From the NCBI GenBank assembly GCA_964235605.1, contig CAXSCR010000002.1, positions 124,001 to 188,000 on the forward strand: a stretch of DNA of 64,000 nucleotides. The letters are read 5' to 3'. The number at the start of each line of letters is the position of its first letter. Positions within the stretch are counted from its first letter, which is position 1. Positions 47,701 through 54,573 of this stretch are shown piece by piece. The notes under the pieces are model-generated. The model worked only from the letters and a program-made list of their open reading frames with translations. It was not told the origin of the DNA and made no database searches. Source of the stretch: DATCRE01 sp964235605. GTDB taxonomy: Bacteria; Bacteroidota; Bacteroidia; Cytophagales; Cyclobacteriaceae. A program made the translations under genes and the position numbers.

Positions 47701-50386
47701 GAGCTTACTTGGTACGCCTGATGCATTTGGAACCTGGTCACAATTGACAGGAACAACGCCAAGCACCATCACGGGCAATAATGTCGACCTTAATGGAGCA
47801 GCATCTGGTACTTACACCTTTCAATACACCGTGACAGGCGCTGCACCTTGCATCAATGATATCTCTGTAGTTACAGTGAATGTTAATGCTGCACCTTCAA
47901 CAGCTGTGGCAGGTCCAGATCAAGTGATTTGTTCAGGTACATTGGCTACATTAAACGCAACATCTCCTGTAAGTGGAAGTGGCGTATGGACAATTTTTAG
48001 TGGCCTTGGAGGAACACTTGTTACTCCAAACAGTCCGACTTCACAGTTTGTAGGTTCTTTAGGTGCCTCTTATACGTTGAGATGGGTTGTTACTAGTGGT
48101 GTTTGTACACCAAGTACGGATGATGTGGTAATCAATTTTGCAGCATCGCCAACAAGTACATCGCCCATTACAGCTTGTGTTAACACAACCGCACCCACAT
48201 TAACTGCTACAGCAACAGGGTCAACAAGTATTCAATGGTACACTGATGCAGGGTTAACTAATTTGGTATTCACTGGAGCTAGTTATACCCCTACAGCTGC
48301 AGAATTAGACATGACTACGGTAGGGTCAATGACATTCTTCGTTACGGCTCAATATTCATGTGGTTCAAGTCCAGCAAAGCAGGTAGTAGTTAATGTATCG
48401 AATACGGGTGTTTGTGGAAGTGGTCCAAATTGTTTTGCTTTTGCAACATCAGGCCCTGTTGTAGAAGTAAGACCATCTTGTGGTAACCAAAACGATGGGC
48501 AATTGATTTTTAATGTTAAAGGAGGAACTGGTACTTATGTAGTTACTTTGTACGATAGCATTACTGTACCTATATTCACTAAAGCTAAATTGGGTTCAAG
48601 TGCAGCGTCTATTTCGTTTGGATCTTTGTCTGCTTCAAATAATTACTTCTATAAAATAGACGATGGTGTTAATACTTGTACTTTACCTTATAGTTTACCA
48701 ATCCAAACAACGGTAACAGCTACTGCTGATGGAAGTTCATTTACAAACGTAGCGTGCTTTGGAGAGCCAGTAGGTAGTGCCATTATAAACGCAACAGGGA
48801 GCTCAACAGGTGAATACTGGTACTCAATTGACGCCAACATTTGGAAAAAATTTGTACCTGGTAATGCTGGTGAAATAATTGATTTACCGCCTAATAATAC
48901 GTACACTATCTTGGTTGGGGAGGTTCCTAATGATGTTTGTTACGATACTGCCAAGGTAACTATCAACAACAGTAACCCTGATCTAACAATAACATACTCA
49001 ACAACCGAAGCCAATTGCAATAGCAGTAATGGAAGTATTACAATAACTCCACCAACTGCTCCTAATATTGGTGGGGGTGGTCCATACATGTATGCACTTA
49101 AGCAGGGAACTAATGTAACAGCATTTCAAAGTGAATTAGTTTTTGATAACTTAGGTGGAGGCACATATAGCATTCTAATTCAAGATGGAATTAGTTGTAT
49201 AAAGACGATTAGTGGAGTTGTCGTACCACTTCCCGGTTCAATTTCGCCTACCATCACAAAGTCAGATGCAGATTGTACCAACAATGGGAATAGTGGTGCT
49301 CTAACAGTTGTAATTAATGATCCTGGAACGTACAAAGTTGCAGTGAGTTCAGATCCTTTTAACGAGCCTGCTGATTCTGAATATAAAAATTACATTGCCC
49401 CAAGCGCACCTTTTACGAATCTGTCAAATGGTAGCTATTATGTTTACATAAGGTCATCAGCGATAGATTGCGCAATCAAGAGCGATGAATTTATAATTGG
49501 AGGTTCGTATGCAATTAACTTTGATATCGTACCTATTTGTATAAACAACGATGTCAGTTTAAAATTGGATAATATCACAGGTCAGCCCTCGAGTTCTGCT
49601 CCAGATGTAGGAAACATATCTTTAACTGTAATAAATAACTTAGGTCAAAAATTAATTGATGAATTTGGCTTGGGTCAACTTGCAGCAAGTTATACGTTAC
49701 TAAAGGTTAATCCAGTTTATTCTCAATTTCTGCAAGTGCCCGGTGAATACGAAATTTACTTGACACAAATTCAGGTGGATGGTTCAAGTGGTTGTCCTAT
49801 GTCATCAGATACTATTGATTATGTAGTTAATATTCCTTTATCTGCTCAAATTGGCATGAGTCAAGAATCATACTATGATGTTGCATCAGGAAGTTTGCAA
49901 TTGGTCAATTTTACGGGTGGACTTGCTCCTTATTCAGCTCAAATTGAATTGGATTCTGCTGTTTCAAATCTTGGTTTTGAAAGTGGTCTTGTTAGCGTAA
50001 CACAGAATAATAACTTTAAGTATGAAGTGACTTTCAACAATGTACCAGCAGGTCGTTATAAAGTTGAAGTGATGGATTTTGCGGGTTGTGTAATTGGGTT
50101 AACAAGTAGAGTTTCTCTTGATACAGACATCTTTATTCCAAACATCTTTACCCCCAATGGCGATGAGTCGAATCAGACTTTTGAGATAAGAAATCTGCCA
50201 TTAACAAGTAAAGCTACCTTGGTTATTACGAACCGATGGGGTAAACAGGTGTATATCTCTAAGGATTACAAAAATACGTGGGATGGTGAGGAAAACGCAG
50301 AAGGCATTTATTTCTACCGGTTACAGATTGGAAAAGATCAACCCATTACGGGCTGGGTTGAAATAAGACGAGGTAACAAACCTTAA
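41744..50386 (+). CDS. Giant gliding-motility-associated (T9SS type B) repeat protein
   Basis: The protein has 2880 aa from ATG 41744, which opens with the signal peptide MKTFYKVLFFSIAFLGLSRV (cleavage about residue 25). Two SprB-like repeats come first (for example VDVSCFGGSDGSIEVTLAGG). Four ~93-aa Ig-like repeats follow (residues 303-678, with SGSATTGAWSIVTQPAGGNG), then 16 repeats of 84-86 aa (679-2049). Several more Ig/SprB-like modules lead to the gliding-motility-associated C-terminal domain (PNIFTPNGDESNQTFEI ... YFYRLQIGK), which directs T9SS type B export. It is probably a surface adhesin or gliding component like SprB, but it has no catalytic domain. Its stop overlaps the convergent acyl-CoA reductase gene by 4 nt. 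Confidence 0.88.
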   Translation: MKTFYKVLFFSIAFLGLSRVASAQCTGTPITSFSVTKIVDVSCFGGSDGSIEVTLAGGLAPFNYSLVLETGSGDIPIGSFTNTNSQKVTFTGLFANAPFGGQYKVTLVTSNGGLPAICRSRQISLINVAEPADLTITTNNVNLDCDPTIGTGTGKIDITVAGGTLPYAIIWSGPTAIPNGTQVTASNLDAGSYLVSVTDANSCTNSQNFTISVSTQADAGPNQDVCATSATMAANAAGVSELGTWTVISGSGTFGNANSPTTTITSLSTGANVFEWRITDTGGLCVGTTSQVTINSFTPAIVEAGNANSICAGDLYTLIGSSIGGSATTGTWSIVTQPAGGNGALSNATPTATPATVTFSATVSGSYTLRLTTDDPTGPCPLVTDDVIITVSAAAIATARTDVSMCSGTSITLTGSSVSGSATTGAWSIITQPAGGNGFLNTSAQVASPGSVTFAASVIGSYTLRLTTNDPAGPCAPGTDDVVITVDVAATSEAGNPATICSAEVHTMTGSFVGGSATTGAWSIFSQPAGGNGILSSTAQTATPANITFSATTAGNYTLRLTTNNPAGPCGVVSDNVVITVTAGAVASAGTDKSMCSASVLTLTGASVSGSATTGAWSIVTQPAGGNGVLSSTAQTASPATKTFTASVAGAYTLRLTTNDPAGSCTAVSDDVIITVITPPNAGIDNTVTACNTNASFNLFTSLLGTPDAGGTWSQLTGTTSSTITGNNVNLNGAVAGTYTFQYTVTGTSPCANDVSVVTVNINDAPDAGTDNTVAACNTNAAFNLFTSLLGSPDAGGTWSQLTGTTPSTITGNNVNLNGAVAGTYTFQYTLTGVSPCVNDVSVVTINVNDAPDAGTDNTVAACNTNAAFNLFSSLLGSPDAGGTWSQLTGITPSTITGNNVNLNGAVAGTYTFQYTVTAVAPCINDVSVVTVNVNDAPDAGTDNTVAACNTNASFNLFTSLLGSPDAGGIWTQLTGTTTTTIAGNTVDLNGAVAGTYTFQYTLTGTAPCVNDVSVVTVNVTDAPDAGTDNSVSACNSNASFNLFTSLIGTPDAGGTWIQLTGTTPNTITGNTVNLTGAAAGAYTFQYTVTGVAPCVNDVSVVTVNVSDAPDAGTDNTVSACNTNASFNLFTSLLGSPDAGGTWSQLTGTTPSAITGNNVNLNGAVAGMYTFQYTVTGVAPCVNDVSVVTINVTDAPDAGNDNTVSACNSDAAFNLFTSLLGTPDAGGTWTQLTGTTPSTIAGNNVDLNGAVAGTYTFQYTVTGVAPCANDVSVLTVNASDAPDAGSDNTVTSCNTNGSFDLFISLLGSPDAGGTWSQLTGPGPVTIAGNNVDLNGAIGGTYTFQYTLTGTAPCVNDVSVLTLNLTEAPDAGLDNTVPTCNTNASFDLFASLLGSPDVGGTWSQLTGTTPSTITGNNVDLNGAVAGTYTFQYTVTGVAPCGNDVSIITVNVNDTANAGLDNSVTACNTETAFDLFASLLGVPDAGGIWSDMDGSGAVITGNTVDLSTLAPGTYRYQYTIAGTAPCPNDVSIVTVNVINTVPDAGSDNTVAACNSDAAFDLFASLAGSPDPGGVWSDVDGSSAVISGNTVNLTTLAAGTFHYLYTVTAGACGTASAIVTVNINDTPDAGTNNTVPACNTNASFNLFASLSGSPNVGGTWSQLTGTTPSIITGNNVDLNGATAGTYTFQYTVIGAAPCPNDVAIVTVNVSDSPNAGLDNSVTACSTETAFDLFASLLGTPDPGGVWSDVDGSGAVITGNTVNVSTLTPGAYRYQYTVTGTAPCSNDVSIVTVNVINSAPDAGSDKTVAACNSDSAFDLFANLNGSPDPGGVWSDVDASGAVISGNNVNLTTLAVGTYRFLYTITAGTCGTASATVTVNISNGPDAGSDNTISACNTNSSLDLLASLSGTPDATGSWTQLTGAPRTITGNNVNLNGAIAGTYTFQYTVTGTGFCVDAVSVVTINVIDSPDAGVDNTVLACNTNASFNLFTSLLGTPDAFGTWSQLTGTTPSTITGNNVDLNGAASGTYTFQYTVTGAAPCINDISVVTVNVNAAPSTAVAGPDQVICSGTLATLNATSPVSGSGVWTIFSGLGGTLVTPNSPTSQFVGSLGASYTLRWVVTSGVCTPSTDDVVINFAASPTSTSPITACVNTTAPTLTATATGSTSIQWYTDAGLTNLVFTGASYTPTAAELDMTTVGSMTFFVTAQYSCGSSPAKQVVVNVSNTGVCGSGPNCFAFATSGPVVEVRPSCGNQNDGQLIFNVKGGTGTYVVTLYDSITVPIFTKAKLGSSAASISFGSLSASNNYFYKIDDGVNTCTLPYSLPIQTTVTATADGSSFTNVACFGEPVGSAIINATGSSTGEYWYSIDANIWKKFVPGNAGEIIDLPPNNTYTILVGEVPNDVCYDTAKVTINNSNPDLTITYSTTEANCNSSNGSITITPPTAPNIGGGGPYMYALKQGTNVTAFQSELVFDNLGGGTYSILIQDGISCIKTISGVVVPLPGSISPTITKSDADCTNNGNSGALTVVINDPGTYKVAVSSDPFNEPADSEYKNYIAPSAPFTNLSNGSYYVYIRSSAIDCAIKSDEFIIGGSYAINFDIVPICINNDVSLKLDNITGQPSSSAPDVGNISLTVINNLGQKLIDEFGLGQLAASYTLLKVNPVYSQFLQVPGEYEIYLTQIQVDGSSGCPMSSDTIDYVVNIPLSAQIGMSQESYYDVASGSLQLVNFTGGLAPYSAQIELDSAVSNLGFESGLVSVTQNNNFKYEVTFNNVPAGRYKVEVMDFAGCVIGLTSRVSLDTDIFIPNIFTPNGDESNQTFEIRNLPLTSKATLVITNRWGKQVYISKDYKNTWDGEENAEGIYFYRLQIGKDQPITGWVEIRRGNKP
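42650..43777 (+). repeat. Four tandem ~280-bp coding repeats (type A)
   Basis: There are four repeats of about 93 codons in the giant protein gene. Each contains SATTG[AT]WSI followed by QPAGGNG, and ends in YTLRLTT[DN][DN]P and DVIITV. Each has one Cys near the start and one near the end. They diverge moderately, which suggests older duplication than the type B array behind them. Confidence 0.85.
43778..47890 (+). repeat. Sixteen tandem ~257-bp coding repeats (type B)
   Basis: There are 16 units, each starting PDAG.DNTV.AC and containing NLF.SLLG.PDAGGTWSQL, TGNNV.LNGAVAGTYTFQY and NDVSVVTVNV. Units 10-11-12 resemble units 13-14-15 in order. Units 10, 11, 13 and 14 share the variant WSD(M/V)DGSGAVI, so a block of several units was itself duplicated. 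Two Cys per unit could form a disulfide outside the cell. Confidence 0.9.
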
Positions 50387-51390
50387 TGCAGCTTACTAAG
50401 AAACGCTAATGTATCAATTTGGTCAGCATAGTCTTGTAACTCAGGATACTGTGCCTGACCAAATTTTATTGTTGCAGGTAGTTCGTTGCCAACAACACAT
50501 TGAATTTTATCCTTTATAGAAGAGATTTTTTCCTTCAAGCTTTCGCTACTTGCATAGTGCTCATAATAGATTACCGAAATAGGAGATACTATTCTTTCGT
50601 GCTGCGTCAACATAAGAAAACCATTATCTAAAAACGGTACGCAATTCACAAGCATGATTGATTTTTGATAATCGTAATTGTTGCAATATTTATGATGATT
50701 GATGATCGGTTGATAAATTTCTAAGGCGTTTAAAAGCGGTGAGAAGCTATAGTTCTCGGGCACAAATAATTTTGAAACATTTCTACAACCTAGGCCAAAA
50801 TAGCTGAATATGTCTATACCTAATTTCTGAAACTCTTCCTCTGTTTCTTCACCACTAATTACAGCACATGATGTTCGGTTTTTACGAATAACATGTGGAT
50901 ACTTTGCGAAATAAAATTCAAAATAACGTGCAGAATTATCACTGCCTGTGGCTATTACAGCATCAAAATTTGTTAATCGTTCACTAAAAGAGACTTGTTT
51001 ATCAAATTGTGGTTCAATTTCAATTAACTCATTAACGATGTAACGTATTAAAACTGAATCCTTAGAACTTAGCTTAACAAGCGCATTATGACCGCTTATT
51101 AAAACAGTTAATAGGTCATGAAAGCCTACCATGGGTATATTCCCTGCCATGACAACACCTACCACTTTTCCCTTATTTTTTGCCAGATCATAATTACTCG
51201 TCCATTCTGTTAACCGTTCCTGGTCAAGAAAGTGAATTATTCCGTGAAGAGCCATTCTGATGGTATCTGGTGTGAACCATGCGTTCTCGGATCTGGCATG
51301 TTGAATTAAATTTTCTACCTCATCCTTGTTTAAAGTCTGCAAACGTTTGCCTAAGTAGCTTAGTGCTTTAATTCTTTGTTCTATTGTCAT
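50383..51390 (-). CDS. Acyl-CoA reductase (LuxC family)
   Basis: This 335-aa protein resembles the LuxC acyl-CoA reductase family, which has an aldehyde-dehydrogenase-like fold. It has the NAD(P)-binding region GKVVGVVMAGNIPMVGFHD (about residues 73-91), FDAVIATGSDNSARYFEFYF (about 143-162), and the catalytic Cys segment FGLGCRNVSK (about 201-210). It would reduce a fatty acyl-CoA to an aldehyde with NADPH. In many Bacteroidota this gene lies beside a dicluster ferredoxin gene, as here, where they are divergent with 98 bp between them. A true link to light emission is not expected. It overlaps the convergent giant gene by 4 nt. Confidence 0.82.
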   Translation of the reverse strand: MTIEQRIKALSYLGKRLQTLNKDEVENLIQHARSENAWFTPDTIRMALHGIIHFLDQERLTEWTSNYDLAKNKGKVVGVVMAGNIPMVGFHDLLTVLISGHNALVKLSSKDSVLIRYIVNELIEIEPQFDKQVSFSERLTNFDAVIATGSDNSARYFEFYFAKYPHVIRKNRTSCAVISGEETEEEFQKLGIDIFSYFGLGCRNVSKLFVPENYSFSPLLNALEIYQPIINHHKYCNNYDYQKSIMLVNCVPFLDNGFLMLTQHERIVSPISVIYYEHYASSESLKEKISSIKDKIQCVVGNELPATIKFGQAQYPELQDYADQIDTLAFLSKLH

Positions 51391-51426
51391 TTGGTATCAA
51401 ACTTTTAACAGGTTATGCCTGTTTAA

Positions 51427-51457
51427 TTGTACGTTAAGGTATGAACCTGTATTTTTG
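51427..51457 (+). promoter_or_regulatory. Bacteroidota-type promoter of the ferredoxin gene
   Basis: TTG (51427-51429), 20 nt, then TATTTTTG (51450-51457) is an exact match to the -33 TTG / -7 TAnnTTTG consensus for this phylum. Transcription would start near 51463, about 26 nt before the ATG at 51489. This also rules out the upstream in-frame ATG at 51441. Confidence 0.75.
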
Positions 51458-51488
51458 CAGGATAGTTTGGACCAAAAATAGAAAAAGG

Positions 51489-51848
51489 ATGGCAATAATA
51501 ATTACGGACGAGTGTATCAACTGTGGTGCATGTGAACCGGAATGCCCAAACACAGCTATCTATGAAGGTGGAAGGGAATGGGATTGGGCCGGAGGCACAA
51601 AGTTGGAAACAGTAGAATTAGAAGATGGAAGTGCGGTTGATGCCAAAACTTCCCAGACTCCAGTTTCTAATGAATTTTATTATATCGTATCAGGAAAGTG
51701 TACAGAGTGTATGGGGTTTCATGAAGAACCTCAATGTGCTGCAGTATGCCCAGTAGATTGTTGCGTACCTGACCCAGATTACGTAGAAGAGAAAGATGAA
51801 CTTCTTGCTAAGAAAGCCTGGTTGCACCAGGAAGTTGAGCAGGGATAA
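51489..51848 (+). CDS. Dicluster 4Fe-4S ferredoxin
   Basis: The protein has 119 aa from ATG 51489. The upstream ATG at 51441 lies inside the promoter, and AAAAAGG sits just before 51489. Two cluster motifs are visible: CINCGACEPECP (residues 11-22), and C..C..FHEEPQC..VCPVDCC later, with the extended spacing of Alvin-type ferredoxins. A roughly 40-residue segment lies between the clusters. It carries electrons in the cytoplasm. Its divergent neighbour is an acyl-CoA reductase, with which it is often encoded in this phylum, but direct electron transfer between them is not shown. Confidence 0.93.
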   Translation: MAIIITDECINCGACEPECPNTAIYEGGREWDWAGGTKLETVELEDGSAVDAKTSQTPVSNEFYYIVSGKCTECMGFHEEPQCAAVCPVDCCVPDPDYVEEKDELLAKKAWLHQEVEQG

Positions 51849-51988
51849 TAAATCGGAGTTGAAAATAATGACGATAAAAGTTTGGTGACTTATTAAAAAT
51901 TATTTTATTCCCGTCGGTAATCTAAAGAGTATCCAAGCTCTACTGTAGAGCAACTTGATAGCAATAAGATTTCCCGACTGGAATGCTC

Positions 51989-52020
51989 AAAGGCTCTCAT
52001 TTAACGAGAGCCTTTTTGTT
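51989..52020 (+). terminator. Terminator downstream of ferredoxin
   Basis: AAAGGCTCTC (51989-51998) pairs with GAGAGCCTTT (52006-52015) around a 7-nt loop and is followed by TTG. The stem is GC-rich with a T5 run. It lies 140 nt after the stop. Confidence 0.85.
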
Positions 52021-52581
52021 ATCATTCCAAAAGTTTTATGGCTGAAAAAAACTCAAGAATGCTGATCGTTTTAAACTATAGATATCGGATGAAGTTCTTC
52101 TTATGGTTTAATGAAAGATCAGGCTGAACAGCTAGAGGACCTTGGAGATGACTGATGCCCCCAAGGCACGCAGATCACAAGGATTTACATTTTAAACGTT
52201 GCTTATTATCGCGTCTTTCCCAGCGAATTACCTAAAAACTCTCTCAGCCCCAGCAGGCTTTTTTGTGCTTATCCATAAAATGAAAAACGGAATTGAAACA
52301 ATTTTCAATTTTCTCCTTATTTCTGCATCTAATTATAACCCTTCACGGCTTTATATCATAGACCACCAACCATTTCGTTTTTAATTTTTTTTACTTGTTG
52401 GATTAACTTAGTGCACCATACAAAACTAATGCAGTATCATTGACTCCTGGCTTGGCGCAGCTAGCTTAGAGCACAACATGAGTAGCGGCAGATTTTTGTG
52501 GCCCACTAAGTGATACGATAGAAGTGACGTAAATTTACTTATAGTTCGTGTATTGTCCATCTGTTAGTGCGTGTCGCTACC
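52021..52581. other. Intergenic region without recognised gene
   Basis: No frame resembles a known protein. The longest frame (61 codons from 52199) has no family look and a poor composition. A GCGCAGCTAGCTTAG word near 52455 recalls the AGCT-rich repeats but is too short to assign. Confidence 0.4.
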
Positions 52582-53361
52582 TTAATTTAATTCCTTTATA
52601 TTATTATCAAGATCTTCTTTTAAGTCGGTCTGGCTAAGCGCGCCCTTTAAACCTTCTATTAAGAAATTAGGAATTTTTTCGCCGTGCTGAACTTTATTTT
52701 TCACATCACCAATCATCTCTAAGGCGTCTGGCTTTTCTTTAAAATCAGGATGAGATTTCACTTTATCTTCAAGTGTATTCCAGATGGTTAATTTATTATT
52801 GGAGACCGTCTCTGCCACTATAATTTGTTTTTGGGAGACCGTATTATTGGCAATACACTGATTGAATTCGTCAACTATTTGATTCATTTTACTTTTGCCT
52901 AATGTTCCATCATTTATTTTATCAACGACTACCGAACAATCTGCTAGGTATTTAGTAACTATCTTTTTAAATCCAAGGTTGGGAACTTCAAGATTCTTAC
53001 CATCTTTTCTAGTGAGGAATTGACCATCATAATTACTTTGATTTTCAATTTGAAAAGCATAGAGGCTTAGGTATCCGCCTTTAATTAATTTCATAAAGAC
53101 ATAACCCTTCTCATTTCTTACTGGCCGAAAGGTTTCTCCTCTATAGACATATTCAAGTGTTTGAAAAATAGAGATGGTTGTTTTTTGCTTTTGGTCATTA
53201 ATTACAACCACTTTTTTTTCGGAGCCGGAATTAACTGGTTTCACATTGCCTTTTAGGGTGTCTCCTTTTATTGTAATTACAAAGTCTTGTGCAAATGTAG
53301 CGTGTGAAGTAACCATGAACAAGAATGAAATAACGATGTATGTACAGGACGATTTTTTCAT
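52582..53361 (-). CDS. Secreted hypothetical protein (259 aa)
   Basis: This protein has a signal peptide (MKKSSCTYIVISFLFMVTSHATFAQ). The mature N-terminal domain begins DFVITIKGDTLKGNVKPVN, a box seen in many Bacteroidota secreted proteins of unknown function. A beta-rich part (FQTLEYVYRGETFRPVRNEK) and then a helical C-terminal half follow (NQIVDEFNQCIAN; LEDKVKSHPDFKEKPDALEM). It is probably periplasmic or outer-membrane associated. It is followed on the same strand, upstream, by the ribbon-helix-helix and SPFH genes, but there is no overlap with them. The role is unknown. Confidence 0.65.
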   Translation of the reverse strand: MKKSSCTYIVISFLFMVTSHATFAQDFVITIKGDTLKGNVKPVNSGSEKKVVVINDQKQKTTISIFQTLEYVYRGETFRPVRNEKGYVFMKLIKGGYLSLYAFQIENQSNYDGQFLTRKDGKNLEVPNLGFKKIVTKYLADCSVVVDKINDGTLGKSKMNQIVDEFNQCIANNTVSQKQIIVAETVSNNKLTIWNTLEDKVKSHPDFKEKPDALEMIGDVKNKVQHGEKIPNFLIEGLKGALSQTDLKEDLDNNIKELN

Positions 53362-53411
53362 AAATTCATAAGGGTATAAGTGCGCAAAGTAATAATAAAT
53401 ATGAATGCAGT

Positions 53412-53579
53412 CTATCCATTCTTGCCAGAAGATTTTATCCGTCCTGATTCTTTTAATGCTTTATTCAGAATCCATTCTATTTGTCCATTCGTACTCCGAA
53501 ATTCATCACCCGCCCATTTTTCAAGCGCTTTTAACACGTCTGGGTCAAGTCGGAGTACAAATGGTTTTTTCTGAGACAT
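53412..53579 (-). CDS. Arc-type ribbon-helix-helix DNA-binding protein (55 aa)
   Basis: This complete 55-aa frame begins MSQKKPFVLRLDPDVLKALE and then has EKWAGDEFRSTNGQIEWIL. The layout is that of Arc/MetJ-type ribbon-helix-helix proteins: a short beta-strand (FVLRLD), helix 1 (PDVLKALEKWAGDEF) and helix 2 (TNGQIEWILNKALKES). It starts 32 bp after the stop of the SPFH gene on the same strand, so the two are probably co-transcribed. The pair is a recurring arrangement in this phylum. It likely binds DNA as a dimer. The target, perhaps its own operon, is inferred. Confidence 0.78.
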   Translation of the reverse strand: MSQKKPFVLRLDPDVLKALEKWAGDEFRSTNGQIEWILNKALKESGRIKSSGKNG

Positions 53580-53611
53580 ATTATTTGTGTCGATTATCTG
53601 ATCAATACATG

Positions 53612-54463
53612 CTAATGATTCAGTGTACCCGCATTTACGACTGGGCTTACATCTTTATCGGCACAAAGAACTACCATGAGGTTACTCACCATAGCAGCTT
53701 TCCGCTCTTCATCAAGGTCAACAATCTTCTTTTTTGATAATTCCTCCAAAGCCATTTGCACCATACTAACAGCGCCTTCTACTATCTTAAATCTAGCTGA
53801 TACGACTGCTGAAGCCTGTTGTCTTCTTAACATGGCACTAGCAATTTCTGGTGCGTAAGCTAAATAACCAATGCGAGCTTCTATGACATGAATGCCAGCA
53901 ATGTCGAGCCTATTCTTCAAAGTTTCTTCTAGTGCGCTGTTCACTTCCTCATGCCCTGACCGCAACGTTACTTCTGCCTCAATCTCAAAATTATCATAGG
54001 CATACATACCCGCCAATTTTCTAACTGCCGAATCGCTTTGTATGCGTATAAAATTCTCATAGTTATCGACATCAAATGCGGCCTTGAAGGTGTCGCGTAC
54101 TTGCCACACAAGGATTACTCCGATCTGAATTGGATTCCCAACCTTATCATTAACTTTAATTTTTTCACTATCTAGGTTTCTCGCCCGAAGTGAAACAGAT
54201 CTTCTACTATACAATGGATTTACCCAAAAGAATCCATTTTGTTTAACAGTGCCTTTGTATTCACCAAATAGAACAAGCACCACAGAACCATTGGGGTTAA
54301 CAAAGAAGAATCCGGGTAACAACATGGCTGCTAGGATTAAGGATGAAAGTAGCATGGGATGGCGCGTAAGGATTACCCCTAAAATTCCAACTAGTACCAA
54401 AATGAATACTACGAAAGCCATCAGATATCCTGAAGGCGGTAAGTTTTCTTTTTCTTTATTCAT
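53612..54463 (-). CDS. SPFH/Band 7 domain-containing membrane protein
   Basis: This 283-aa protein has two hydrophobic segments at the N terminus (about residues 12-29 and 33-53). An SPFH domain follows (about 60-225), with NPNGSVVLVLFGEYKGTVKQ, IQIGVILVWQVRDTFKAAF and AGIHVIEARIGYLAYAPEIA. The C-terminal helical tail has LSKKKIVDLDEERKAAM. SPFH proteins oligomerise and organise membrane microdomains, often with proteases. Here the next gene encodes a small ribbon-helix-helix protein rather than an NfeD or protease partner. The specific process is unknown. Confidence 0.88.
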   Translation of the reverse strand: MNKEKENLPPSGYLMAFVVFILVLVGILGVILTRHPMLLSSLILAAMLLPGFFFVNPNGSVVLVLFGEYKGTVKQNGFFWVNPLYSRRSVSLRARNLDSEKIKVNDKVGNPIQIGVILVWQVRDTFKAAFDVDNYENFIRIQSDSAVRKLAGMYAYDNFEIEAEVTLRSGHEEVNSALEETLKNRLDIAGIHVIEARIGYLAYAPEIASAMLRRQQASAVVSARFKIVEGAVSMVQMALEELSKKKIVDLDEERKAAMVSNLMVVLCADKDVSPVVNAGTLNH

Positions 54464-54573
54464 ATGTTTGATATTAAAGTGATATCAATTAGATATTGAT
54501 ATGAATCTATAACGCAATCCTATAAAAAAGGTTGGTTGGAAAAGTATTAATCTTAGGTTTTCTTTGCAGACAT

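Noticed and set aside
42751..47778. Many long antisense frames within the giant repeat gene
   Set aside because: They arise because the same repeated codons are read on the other strand. They have no start context and no family resemblance, and the plus-strand frame is continuous with signal peptide and C-terminal domain.
42650..47890. CRISPR-like or satellite array
   Set aside because: The repeats are about 257-280 bp, continuous in one reading frame and encode protein domains, with no short-repeat/spacer structure.
52199..52384. 61-codon frame downstream of the ferredoxin terminator
   Set aside because: It has no start context, family likeness or neighbour, and the composition looks like AT-rich intergenic sequence.
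53412..54463. Toxin-antitoxin pair (ribbon-helix-helix antitoxin)
   Set aside because: The neighbour is a 283-aa SPFH membrane protein, not a toxin, and no small toxin-like frame is adjacent.
54532..54561. TTG-N19-TAGGTTTT as promoter of the bestrophin gene
   Set aside because: It lacks the final G of the -7 element and would place the transcript start within about 10 nt of the ATG. It is too weak to call.
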